Origin: Delphinapterus leucas
Taxonomy: Eukaryota > Chordata > Mammalia > Artiodactyla > Monodontidae
Direction of reading: 5' to 3'
Length of the DNA stretch: 64,000 bases
Assembly: GCF_002288925.2 (NCBI RefSeq)
Contig: NW_022098004.1
Location: 12,413,347-12,477,346 of the forward strand
In this document: piece by piece, positions 12,114 to 21,601 of the stretch
Layout: every line of letters starts with the position of its first letter
Numbering within the stretch: position 1 is the first letter of the stretch
Position numbers and translations under genes: made by a program
The notes under the pieces: generated by a model
What the model was told of the DNA's origin: nothing
Databases searched by the model: none
What the model saw: only the letters and a program-made list of their open reading frames with translations

Positions 12114-12359
12114 TACATAGCTTTTCTTAACACAACTGGAATTATACTCTACCCGTGAAGCTCAATACAGAAGCTAGTAACCACATGTGGATATTTTGAT
12201 TTAAATTTTAAATTCATTAGAATTCATAATTCAGTTCTTTGGTCACACTAGCCAAAGATTTCAACTGCTCAGCAGTCACGTGACCAGGGGCTACACTCCT
12301 GGAAAGTGCAGGTATTGAACGTTTCCATCAGCACAGAATTCTGTTGGACCGCACTGGTG

Positions 12360-12640
12360 TATGTAGTTTCGTATTCTTTTTTTAACCTATGGTATGTACT
12401 ATGAGCACGTCCCCATTTATTCAAACATTCTTTGAGAAGACGATTTTTAACGGCTGCATAATGTACCATTACATGCTTGTACCACAATTTGTTTCATCAG
12501 TCCTCAACCATTGGCCACTAAGGTTACCCACTTTTTGTCATTATACATGATGCTGTGGTGAACTGCCTAGTCCTGAGATCTGGACCTGCATCCCTGATCA
12601 TTTCCAGATCACTGCTACAAGTGGAATTGTCATGTCAGGG
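12360..12640 (+). repeat. L1M-type 3' fragment
   Basis: The phrase order 'aacggctgcataatgtacc', 'attacatgcttgtaccac', 'catgatgctgtggtgaac' is characteristic of old L1 3' sequence. It is diverged, and the subfamily was not assigned. Confidence 0.55.
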
Positions 12641-12953
12641 AAGGTGACATTTTCAAGGCCTTGAAATATAATGCCCAGTTACCTCCCAAAAGGGGTCTTC
12701 TTCCGTCCAGCAGGGCGGTTGTGCCCCTCTCTTCCTATGTAAACCCTCTGAGAAGACAAGATTCGGCAAGGAAGCCCTGTCTGCCTGTCTCTGAACACAG
12801 AGCCCAGTGCTTTGGGGGAGACATGTCCGGAAGTAGGAGGAGAACGCCACCCATGGAGAAGACTGGACTAGGTCGTCCCTGAGACCTACTAGCATCTTCT
12901 GCAGTGCCAGCCCAGGGCTCTGTCTCTGGAAGAAGCATTTGGACGGGGCAGGT

Positions 12954-13330
12954 GTGATGGTTAATTTTTTGTGCAAACTTGACTGGGCTAAGGGATGCCC
13001 AGGTAGCTGGTAAAACATGTCTGTAAGGGGTTTTCTAGAAACAGCATTCGAATGGGTAGACTGAGAAGAAGATCATAGTCACCAATGTCGATAGGCATCA
13101 TCCAACCCACTGAGGGCCTGAATAGAACAAAAGTTGGAGGAAGGGCGAATCTGCTCTCTCCTTAAGCTCAGACACCCATTTCCTCCTGTCCATCTGCGCT
13201 CATGCCTGCAGGCTTGGACTAGGACTTACACCGTCAGCTCCCCAGGGTCTCCAGCCTGCAGACAGCAGAACCCTCAGCCTGTCTATGTCCTACTGGTTCT
13301 TCTTCTCTGGAGAACCCTAATGCAGCAGGA
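12954..13330 (+). mobile_element. MLT2-like ERVL LTR (solo, decayed)
   Basis: The segment begins near 'gtgatggttaatttttt', continues 'gcaaacttgactgggcta', 'catccaacccactgaggg' and 'cctgaatagaacaaaa', and ends 'tctctggagaaccctaatgc'. This order fits an MLT2 LTR of an ancient ERVL element. No internal retroviral coding sequence is next to it, so it appears to be a decayed solo LTR. Confidence 0.65.
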
Positions 13331-14784
13331 ATATGCCCCAATGACCCTTGATTCATCTAAACCTGGATTAATCTGTTTTGTATTTTTTTAACCTATGGTA
13401 TTTAACCTATGTGATTAACATCACATTAATCTGTGAGTCCCTCTAAATGTTTTCTGAATCCATTTATCCTCTCCCTGCTCAGGGTAAGTGAGTTTTGTTC
13501 AGTTAGAGGTGGGGCTTCACTTCACTTCTCTCATGCTTCCCAAGTCGTTCTGAGGTTTGGTAAGCCGGTCTACATTCGTCTTAAATTATCATTCACAACC
13601 ACCTAGCCTCCCATCTCATCCCCTCTCGGTCGGTCTTTATCTTTCCTAACAAGGGCTCCTCTTCTAAGCCTTTCCATGGCTTGCCCATCCCCTTTCTCAT
13701 GTCAGTTGCCCCTTTGTGTGTCCTCCAGGTCTCCCACGTCAGCCCTGACTTGGGCAGTCAGACCTGCTCACGGGATTCCAGACTTGGGGTTCAGACCTCA
13801 AGCGTCAATTCTGGCACCCCTCTCTCTCTCCTTTGTAATTTGGGCGGCTGCTTGCGGCCTCACTTTTGCTCTCTATAAGATGGGGGTTGACAGTTATGAA
13901 GCAGCACAGCCAGACTGGACTTGGTGGCATCTGCTCCATTCAGTGCATCCTTAGACAAAGGGGAGCCATCAAGGATGGAACCGTGTGAGAGCCAGAGCTG
14001 GCCTGGCTTCTGTGCTTGCAGATGGAGAACTGGCCCCTGCTGTCAGTTACAGCAAGACCCTGGACCTCCTGGGATGAGCTGGGCTTAGGTCACCATAGGC
14101 CTCAGGGTTGGTGAAGACTCCTACCGTGGAGATGGGTGAAGGGATTATCTACAAGGAAACCACTTAAGGCCAAAAGTTACATCCTTCTGGAGAGCCTGAG
14201 ACGCTGGCCACAAGAACAACACCCCACGACGTTCAAAGCCTCTGGGGCAGCTGCCCTGGCCTCTTTCCAAGCTGAGTCATGGCATTTAGTGTATTCAACA
14301 ACCACCCTAAACCAATAGGCCCAGAGGCCAAAGAATAAAGAAGTGAGCCTGCCTCTGTTCACAGAGGGAGCTTTCCCACCCTCACCCCTCTTTACAGTAC
14401 ATTCTGTCATGGGCTGTCTCAGAAGACTGAGGTCCTAGCTGCAACTCTGTGGTGCCTTCGTGAAGCCTCTTCCTCTCCCCTGGGGCGCCTTCCTGAACAG
14501 GGAAAGGTTTGGGCCTCCAGGGAGGAGCAGCGTCTCCTGCCTCAGGGGAGCCTGAGAAGTAGAAAGCTGGGGCCCAGCAAGGCAAGCTGGTAGGTGGAGG
14601 GTGGAGAGACTCGAGTCAGCGATTCTGACAGCAACAGCGTATAACTGCTGTAACTGGGAGTCACACCAGCCCTTCTAGCCCAGCCTGACATCCCAGTCCT
14701 TCCAGGACTTTTGAATCAAGGCCACGGCACTGCATGACTCTGGGGGGGGGAGAGGGGCTCGTCACAAGAATAAAATAGGGATGG

Positions 14785-14895
14785 GGCTCTGCTTTATTAA
14801 TCCCCATTTGACAGACTGGGATGAAAACATGCTTAGAGAGTATAGATACTGTGCTGAAGTTCACACAGCCAGCCTGGTACCCAGACCTGGCCACC
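14785..14895 (-). repeat. MIR SINE fragment
   Basis: Reverse MIR core: 'taatccccatttgacagac', then 'tgctgaagttcacacagcca' and 'ggtacccagacctgg'. Confidence 0.6.
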
Positions 14896-15528
14896 CCGCC
14901 CTGCCGCTGGATGTCAGAGGTGACAGGGAGTCCAGTTCTGGCCAAAGTACAGACCTCCCTCCCTACAGTGAGTTCCTTCCGTTTCCATGAGAGTCAGCCT
15001 TGCTCCCTGGGAGCAGGGAGACTTTCTCAGTGCCCCTGGTGCAGACCCTTGGCCTCCGGACAGCACAGCAGTGATGGGCGTGGGGGCCTGGTGTGCCTGC
15101 CGCGCTGAGAACCGAGCTGCTGCTCTGGGGACTCGCACTGGTGACCCCAGTGTGGCAGCTGTTTAATAATTTAGAGAATGTATACTATTCAGCCGGGCGG
15201 CTTCATCCCTGGGTTCAGAAACACAGTGCCCTGGGGATTGTTTCCAGTGGAGAGTGAAATTCCACTTGTCACGGGCACTGAGAACACAGGCCTGTTCCTG
15301 GAAGGGGCTCTGGTCCCTGGGTGTTTACAAACATCCTAGGAGACCAGGAGGCCAGCAGCCAGGGCTCTGGGGCTGGGGTGGGGCTGCGGGTCTCCCAGCT
15401 CAGCTGTCTGCTGCTGGGGACCTGTGAGTCCCTTCCCCTCTGTCTCCTGCCTGCTCAGAGGCGACGGGACTGCATGGGAACCTGTTCAGGGTGGCTTTGT
15501 ATTTCCTAGAACTCGACGATTGCATTTT

Positions 15529-15739
15529 CCCCTCCCTGGTGGCGCAGTGGTTGAGGGTCCGCCTGCCGATGCAGAGGACATGGGTTCGTGCCCTGGTCTG
15601 GGAAGATCCCACATGCCGCGGAGCGGCTGGGCCCGTGAGCCATGGCCGCTGAGCCTGCGCGTCCAGAGCCTATGCTCTGCAGCGGGAGAGGCCACAACAG
15701 TGAGAGGCCCGCGTACCGCGAAAAAAAAAAAAAAAAAAG
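15529..15739 (+). mobile_element. CHR-2-like SINE
   Basis: A forward short-form CHR from 'cctccctggtggcgcagtgg' to 'gaggcccgcgtaccgcg' and an 18-base A-run. No clear target duplication was found, so the flanks may have changed since insertion. Confidence 0.9.
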
Positions 15740-15774
15740 GTGTTTTTATATTTAAAAAAAAAACCAAACTTAAC

Positions 15775-16095
15775 ACTTGAAAACGTTTTGCTAAGTGCAA
15801 TAAGCCAGACCCAGAAGGATCAATATTGTATGACTGCACTTATGTGAGGGACTAGAATAGGCAAATTCATAGAGACAGAAAGCATGGTGGTTGCTGCGGC
15901 TGGGAGGAGGGCAGGGGAGTTATTGTTTAATGGGTGCAGAGCTGCTTGAGATGAGAAAGTTCTGGAAATGGGTAGTGGTAATGGTTACAGGTCACTGCGA
16001 ATGTACTTCTTGCCACTGAATTGTACACTTAAAAATAGTTAAAACAGTAAATTTAATGTTATGTATGTTTTACCACAATTTTAAAAAGTGTTTAC
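15775..16095 (+). repeat. L1M-type 3' fragment
   Basis: It contains 'gctaagtgcaataagccag', 'tagaataggcaaattcatag', 'agagacagaaagcatgg', 'tggttgctgcggctggg' and the ending 'cactgaattgtacactta'. These are standard blocks of an old L1 3' region, in the same orientation as the 7330-7700 copy. Confidence 0.75.
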
Positions 16096-16359
16096 TATAA
16101 AAAAAAAGGGTTGCACAAATAATGAATGTTCACTCAAGAAACATTAGAAAATAGAGGAAATAATTTTAGTTAACCAAAACCCCCTCTTTTTCTCCAAAAA
16201 GCAAACAAACTAGTCTGTGAGATTTTAATCTGTAAAGACAGAAAAAGCTCTACTTATTAATCCGTAGAGTACCAAGCACTGAATAGGCCTTCCCTAAATA
16301 TGACACAATGGTGAAAAAAATCCTACCCCTTCCCCAAGATAACCACAGCTGATATTTGG

Positions 16360-16760
16360 TATCTATCCTTCCACACTTTTCCCAGTGCAGACATATGACA
16401 TAAATATAAATATGTGAATTTTTATGAAAATAGGATCCATCTGTACCTATTATTTGGAAGCCTATTTTTCCTTGCTTTACAGTGTATTGTAAACGTGTTT
16501 TCATGTCATTCCGTATCATTTGTGGTGGAGCCCAAGATTGAATTCTGTCCTGGGAATGTTGCGTGAATTGTTTCACTAGTGCCTATTACTGAACTTGTAA
16601 GTTGTTCCCATGTTTTCCTGATCATAAGGAAAGCTACAAGTTACATCCTTGCACGTATATCTTTGGCTACTTGTGAGTGTATTTTTTTAGGATAAGTTCG
16701 TGGCATTGCTGAGTCAAAGGGTCCCTGCCTGTTAGGGGTTTTTGCCAGACTGTATGCTGG
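16360..16760 (+). repeat. L1M-like fragment
   Basis: AT-rich sequence with 'acttttcccagtgcagac', 'gtaaacgtgttttcatgtc' and 'ttgctgagtcaaagggtccc', resembling L1 3' relics. Family and ends are uncertain. Confidence 0.45.
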
Positions 16761-16904
16761 AGCCACACATCACCTATAGCTGTTCCCATGAACAATGAGA
16801 GATGTCTCTTAAACTGAGTGAGAGGATTCCCGGGCTGGCCAAATGCAGCCATGGCGGAAGTTTAGGCTGTAGTGCCCAGTGGGGGAGCAGCTTTGGGGGG
16901 CCCA

Positions 16905-17297
16905 GGGTCCCCCCATACACATCTGAATCCCCAGAATTTATGACTAGGTTACCTTAGAAGGCAAAAGGTGCTTTGCAGGTGTGATTAAATTAATGATCTT
17001 GAGATGCAGAGATTTTCCTGGATTACTTGAGTGGACCCAACACAATCACAAGCTTCTTATAAGAGGGAGTCAGGAGAAGGAGATGTGATGTGATGATGGA
17101 AGCAGAGGTTGGAGTGATGCAGGGCCACCAGCCAAGGAATGCAGGTGAAACCACAAGAAGGTGAAAAGGGCAAGGAAACGATTCTCCTCAGAGCCTCCAG
17201 AAGGAATGCAGCCCTGCCAACCCATTTTGGACTTCTGACCTCAAGAACTGTAGGGTAATAAATTCATGTTGTTTAGCCACTACGTTTGGGGTAATTT
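16905..17297 (+). mobile_element. MLT1-like MaLR LTR, 5' part
   Basis: The order 'aggtgtgattaaattaatg', 'atcttgagatgcagag', 'ataagagggagtcagga', 'gccaaggaatgcaggtg' and 'ttttggacttctgacctc' is that of an MLT1-type ERVL-MaLR LTR. It breaks at a CHR SINE and resumes at 17600. It is an ancient, noncoding LTR remnant. Confidence 0.8.
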
Positions 17298-17599
17298 TTT
17301 TTTTTTTTTTAATGGCTGTGTTGGGTCTTTGTTGCAGTGCGTGGGCTTTCTCTCTAGTTGTGGAGAGCAGGGGCTAGTCTTCGTTGTGGTGCACGTGCTT
17401 CTCATTGCAGTGGCTTCTCTTGTTGTGGAGTGCAGGCTCAGTAGTTGTGGCTCACAGGCTCTAGAGCGCAGGCTCAGTAGTTGTGGTGCACGGGCTTAGT
17501 CGCTCTGCAGCATGTGGGATCTTCCTGGACCAGGGCTCGAACCTGTGACCCCTGCATTGGCAGGAGGATTCTTAACCACTGCGCCACCAGGGAAGTCCT
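17298..17599 (-). mobile_element. CHR-1-like SINE inserted in the MLT1 LTR
   Basis: A reverse CHR SINE with a T-run, 'atggctgtgttgggtctttg', several 'agtagttgtgg' units and the terminal 'gcgccaccagggaagtcct'. The 10-bp target duplication GGGGTAATTT (17288-17297) and GGAGTAATTT (17600-17609) has one mismatch and lies within the LTR. Confidence 0.92.
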
Positions 17600-17640
17600 G
17601 GAGTAATTTGTTACAGCAGCAATAAGGAACTAATACATCT
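17600..17640 (+). mobile_element. MLT1-like MaLR LTR, 3' end
   Basis: It resumes the interrupted LTR with 'gagtaatttgttacagcagc' and closes 'ggaactaatacat', the usual end of MLT1 LTRs. Confidence 0.75.
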
Positions 17641-18284
17641 CCCTCCTGCTACCAGGCCTCGAAACCTCATTGTCTAAGGGATGAGGGTCTCCCTCTGCGC
17701 CTAGCAGCCTGATGACCTGAACATCACCCTCTCCCTTAACCAGAGGCCCTCCAGGCAAAGCATACCCAAGGTTCTGTGCATGGGGGACAGAAAAGGAGGT
17801 GCCCCAGCCCTCAGGGCCCATCCTTGACCAGACTGTGAAATTATCCTCAAGGATGTTGGAAAATGGACTTGCTTAAGGTCATAGGGTAAGTGTGAGGTGG
17901 TGCCAGGACTGAACCCCAGGGTCTTGCCTGGCAGGCCAGTGAGGTCCCCATCCACTCCACTAAGCTGAGCCTCTTTCTTTGCCAGTCTGACTTGCCCTCC
18001 TGGAGAGAGGTAGTCATTCACACTTTAGCATGAGTAAGATAGGACAGCTGCCTGTACATACACCACCTGTCAGTATTGTATTACTACAGAGTAGCAGAGT
18101 TCCACTCTCATGTTGAAAACCAGGCTTGGGGTGGGTAGTTTCCCTTCTCATCCACTCCAGGGCTCACAGAGTCCTGCTGGCCACCTCCAACCCTGAAGTC
18201 TCCTTCTAGGCCTCCCCAAAACAAACTCAGTTCTTGCCCTCCACAGGGAGTTGCTCATGCCTGTGGTCATGATGGTCCCTGCTG

Positions 18285-18490
18285 TTTAATAAGAATTCTG
18301 TGTCAGGTCCAGTGCCCTGAACTTTACCTGAGCCATTCAACAGAGTCCTCTCAACCACCCAGAGGATATTATCCTCCCATTTCACAGATAAGGAAACTGA
18401 GCCCCAGGCAGGTTAACTCACATGAACAAGATCATTCAGCTGCAAGCAGAGGAGCAGGGTTCAAAGCAGGTAATCTGACCCCAGGGCCTA
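18285..18490 (-). repeat. MIR SINE
   Basis: Reverse MIR: 'attatcctcccatttcac', 'agataaggaaactgagccc', then 'aagatcattcagctgcaagc' and 'gggttcaaagcag'. Confidence 0.75.
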
Positions 18491-18539
18491 GAGCTGCCAG
18501 GGTTGGCCTGTAGAAGCACTGGCTTACACAGTCAATGTT

Positions 18540-19130
18540 TCAAAACCTAGAGATTTTATAAAAAATCTTGATTTCTAGATTCACTTGAAAAATCTGATTC
18601 ACCAACTGAAAGAACTCAAACAGCCGAAGCAGGAACTATTTGAGCAAGAAAATAAAGTAATATAATTCAAATTATAAAATAAATACCCATGAATTCATAC
18701 TGATATAAATGATTGAATAAATAAATAAGTGAAGGAGAAGAGACAAATTTCCCATACAGAATAAATCCAAATAATTGATATAGATACTCTGTCCTCAAGG
18801 AGGTGGAACATAACTCCTCATTTCTTCAAAAGGTACCTTGTAGAAAGCTGGAGGAAAAAAGAGTCACTTTATAGCAGAGTAACCTGACAAACACTATTTC
18901 AGCCAGGTCATCAAGGTCAGCATCACATCGGCAAACGGTCACAGTCCAGAGGAGCCCAAGAAGACATGACGACTACATGTAATGTGGGATTCGGGATGGG
19001 ATCCTGGAACAGGAAAAGGACAGTAGGGAAAACTAAGGATATCCGAATAGAGTGTGGACAGTAGTTAATAAGGATGTATCAATGTTGGCTCATCAACAGT
19101 GACCGAAGCAACATGCTAATGTAGGACTAT
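18540..19130 (+). repeat. L1M-type 3' fragment
   Basis: AT-rich DNA with 'gggatgggatcctggaac', 'aggaaaaggacagtaggg', 'aaaactaaggatatccg', 'agttaataaggatgtatc' and 'acatgctaatgtagga'. I recognise this as a conserved block near the 3' end of old L1 elements. Confidence 0.65.
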
Positions 19131-19916
19131 TACACATTGCCTGCAGGCGCCTCCAAAGGCTCACTGCATTCTCCTCGGCCAGGGGCTCCTCTGGCAAAGC
19201 CCAGGGGATAGAGGCTGGGTTTGGGTGTCTGGAGAACTGGGTATGAAGCTTGTCTCCGCCCAGATTTACTCTGTGGCCATGTCCAAATTCCCTTCCCTCC
19301 CAGTGCCAGGTGCAACAATAAACCCTGTCTCCCTGGGGCCCTGGTAGCCCTCGAGGACCCTCTCAGGGTGCTGGTGCCTGCTCAGGCAGCCCAGCTTTTA
19401 CTTGTGGTGTAATTGCTAGTCCTGAGGTGCCCAGAGCCTGTTTTTTGCAGGACTGAGTGAGTCATCCTGGGATCATTTGCCTGCTGGGCAGTGGGGGATG
19501 TTTGGTGACAGTAAGGGAGGAGCATCCGCTGTTTTTTCACAGACACCTGGTCGTGCTGGGGAGGATGCTCAGTGCCCTGACGGGGCTCCTCTGGCTGCCC
19601 CCAACCCCACACCCAAGGCCCTGGGTCCCTGCCTCAGAGTGAGTGAGGGTCTGGCTGAGCCATCCCTCCTCCTGCGCTAAGGGATGAGTTAGTGATGGCC
19701 TTCCCGAGTAAGCAGTCGTTGGGGGTCAGTTGGAGGCAAGGACTGATGGTTTGGAGGTTGTGGCCCCAACCACACCCCTCTGTTGGGTTCCCATTTCCCT
19801 ATATCCAGGAGTGTGGAAGGAGTCCTTCCCCATTGCTCACCCAGCTCTGGCCTGGGCACTGAGAGATGGGGCCGATGGGAGAGAAGACAGGAGCAGTGGG
19901 CGATAAGAATCCAGAC

Positions 19917-20239
19917 GGGGCTTCCCTGGTGGCACAGTGGTTGAGAATCTGCCTGCTAATGCAGGGGACACGGGTTTGAGCCCTGGTCTGGGAGGATCCC
20001 ACATGCCGCAGAGCAACTAGGCCCATGCGCCACAACTACTGAGCCTGCGCGTCTGGAGCCTGTGCTCCACAACAAGAGAGGCCACGATAGTGAGAGGCCC
20101 GCGCACCGCGATGAAGAGTGGCCCCCGCTTGCCACAACTAGAGAAAGCCCCTGCACAGAAATGAAGACCCAACACAGCAAAAATAAATTAATTAATTAAT
20201 AAACTCCTACCCCCAACATCTTAAAAAAAAAGAAAAGAA
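19917..20239 (+). mobile_element. CHR-1-like SINE with perfect TSD
   Basis: The forward copy starts 'ggggcttccctggtggcac' and ends in an A-rich tail with 'aattaattaatt' and 'aaaagaaaag' repeats. The perfect 12-bp target duplication AAGAATCCAGAC lies at 19905-19916 and 20240-20251. Confidence 0.93.
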
Positions 20240-20589
20240 AAGAATCCAGACAAAGTAGGAGAGAAAGGAGGGTTGGAGCCTGGGCTCCAGGAGGAAGGCT
20301 CAGTGTGGTAGGGGGAGAGGGTGGCAGAGGAGGGACGTCTGAGACAGCGGGCATGTGTGGCCTGGAGCCCGGGCACTAGGCTGAACTGCTGCTCCCAGCT
20401 AAGGAGACCCTGTGCCAGCTGGATGCAGGCAAGTGGGCACGGGCAGGGCTGCCTGCCAGACAAACACAGAGAGCCCTTTGAGTGGGTGGCAGCTGTCACC
20501 CCAGACTCCCCTCTGTTTGCTGTGGCCCTGCCTGCCCCCTCTAGCCCAGGAAAGGCCCCCAGGAAGCAGGGACAGTTTGTATGTGATGG

Positions 20590-20760
20590 GCAGCATAACA
20601 AAGTGGTCAGACCCTTGGTACTGCCTTCTGGTAGCCGAGGGGTCTCAGAGCCTCAATCTGTTTGATGTAACATGGGAACAGCAAGGCCTACCTGGCAGGG
20701 GGCGGGGCAATTAGGATGCACAGGTATGTGCACAGTGCTTGGACACCATGTCAGATGTGG
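20590..20760 (+). repeat. MIR SINE fragment
   Basis: Weak forward MIR-like pattern: 'cataacaaagtggtcagacc', 'ctcagagcctcaatctgttt', then 'cctacctggcaggg'. Confidence 0.45.
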
Positions 20761-21379
20761 AAGAGCTGAAGAAATCGGGAGTTTAACCCGGAGAAAAGAA
20801 GGCTCAGGCCCTGGAATGCCTGTCTTCCAGTGTCTGAAGGCTGGTCTCTGGTGCAGGGACGGCCTGGTTATGGGTGGCCCTTGAGTGGGGGTTACCAGGA
20901 GACAGGATCCTCCCTAAAAGCCCGTCCAGCTCTGTCAGGGTGACCTGACGATCAGCCAGGCTGTTCCCGGGGAGGGGCAGTCAGGGGAGAGCAGAGCAGG
21001 CGGAGGAGCTCTGGGCAGAGCTGTGTGTGGGGTTTTGGTGAGGGCGGGGGGAGGCGGGGGTGTCGCTGGGCTTTCAGCTGGGTGAGTGGGAAGGGTTTCT
21101 AGGAGCCCTGCTCCGCTGACTTGCAGTAGCCCTCAGACAGAGATTGGGAGCCCAGCCAGACCACCGGGCAGGCGCCCAGCACCCTGGTCTGGGCAACGTG
21201 GGGGTGGGGGTGGGGGGGTTCTGGCCTCCAGACCTAGCGGGCGCGCAGGAGATGCTGCGACTCGAGGTGGCCCCTGAAGGACGGGTAAAGGGTGGAGGCC
21301 GAGCCTCGTCGCCGCGTTGGGCCGACAGAAAAATGCCGGGGTCCGGGGTCCTCGCCTTTAACGCGGCCCCGGGCGGAGG

Positions 21380-21589
21380 AGACCGGAGGGGGAGGGGCGG
21401 CACGGGGCGGCGCATGCGCGGCGTGGGCTGGAGCGGCTGGACAGTCCGGCTGCCGGGAGATCGCAGGAGTCAGTCGGGAGCCCCGAGAGCGCCGGGACCC
21501 CGCGCGGGGGGCTCTGAGCGGCGCGGCAGACCGGCGTCCGGAGCCTGCCGGCGCTGCTGCCCGCCCGGGCCCCGAGAGCGGCGGCCAAG
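21380..21589 (+). promoter_or_regulatory. BCAR1: BCAR1 promoter 1a / 5' UTR
   Basis: A TATA-less GC-rich stretch immediately upstream of the MSVP start codon. It contains GC boxes around 21391-21410 and a palindromic NRF1-type site at 21410-21419. The transcription start cannot be read directly; it probably lies about 21430-21480, leaving a short 5' UTR up to 21589. Confidence 0.6.
21410..21419. promoter_or_regulatory. NRF1-type palindrome GCGCATGCGC
   Basis: An exact match to the NRF1 core consensus, 171 bases upstream of the MSVP start codon in the CpG island. Binding is inferred, not shown. Confidence 0.6.
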
Positions 21590-21601
21590 ATGTCCGTGCC
21601 G
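21590..21601 (+). CDS. BCAR1: BCAR1 alternative first coding exon 1a (MSVP)
   Basis: Four codons, ATG TCC GTG CCG, then the donor GTGAGT at 21602. The start has A at -3, a good Kozak context. Joined to the exon at 43889 in phase 0 it reads MSVP-NVLAKALYDN, matching a known mammalian BCAR1 isoform N-terminus. The exon's 5' noncoding part extends upstream in the CpG island. Confidence 0.85.

Larger units (their letters stand above)
4066..21379. other. CFDP1-BCAR1 intergenic region
   Basis: About 17 kb with no exon I can support. The many short open frames are low-complexity or repeat-derived. Recognisable content is repeats: MIR, L1, CHR SINEs, a mariner remnant, MER5A, an MLT2 LTR and an MLT1 LTR, listed individually. 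The stretches between them (for example 4900-7000, 13400-14780 and 20760-21070) show nothing I can identify. GC content rises sharply from about 21000 towards the BCAR1 promoter. Confidence 0.7.

Noticed and set aside
10858..12158. short frames of similar sequence repeated across the window (for example around 10860-11096 and 11876-12130)
   Set aside because: They are translations of CHR SINE copies, not a protein family.
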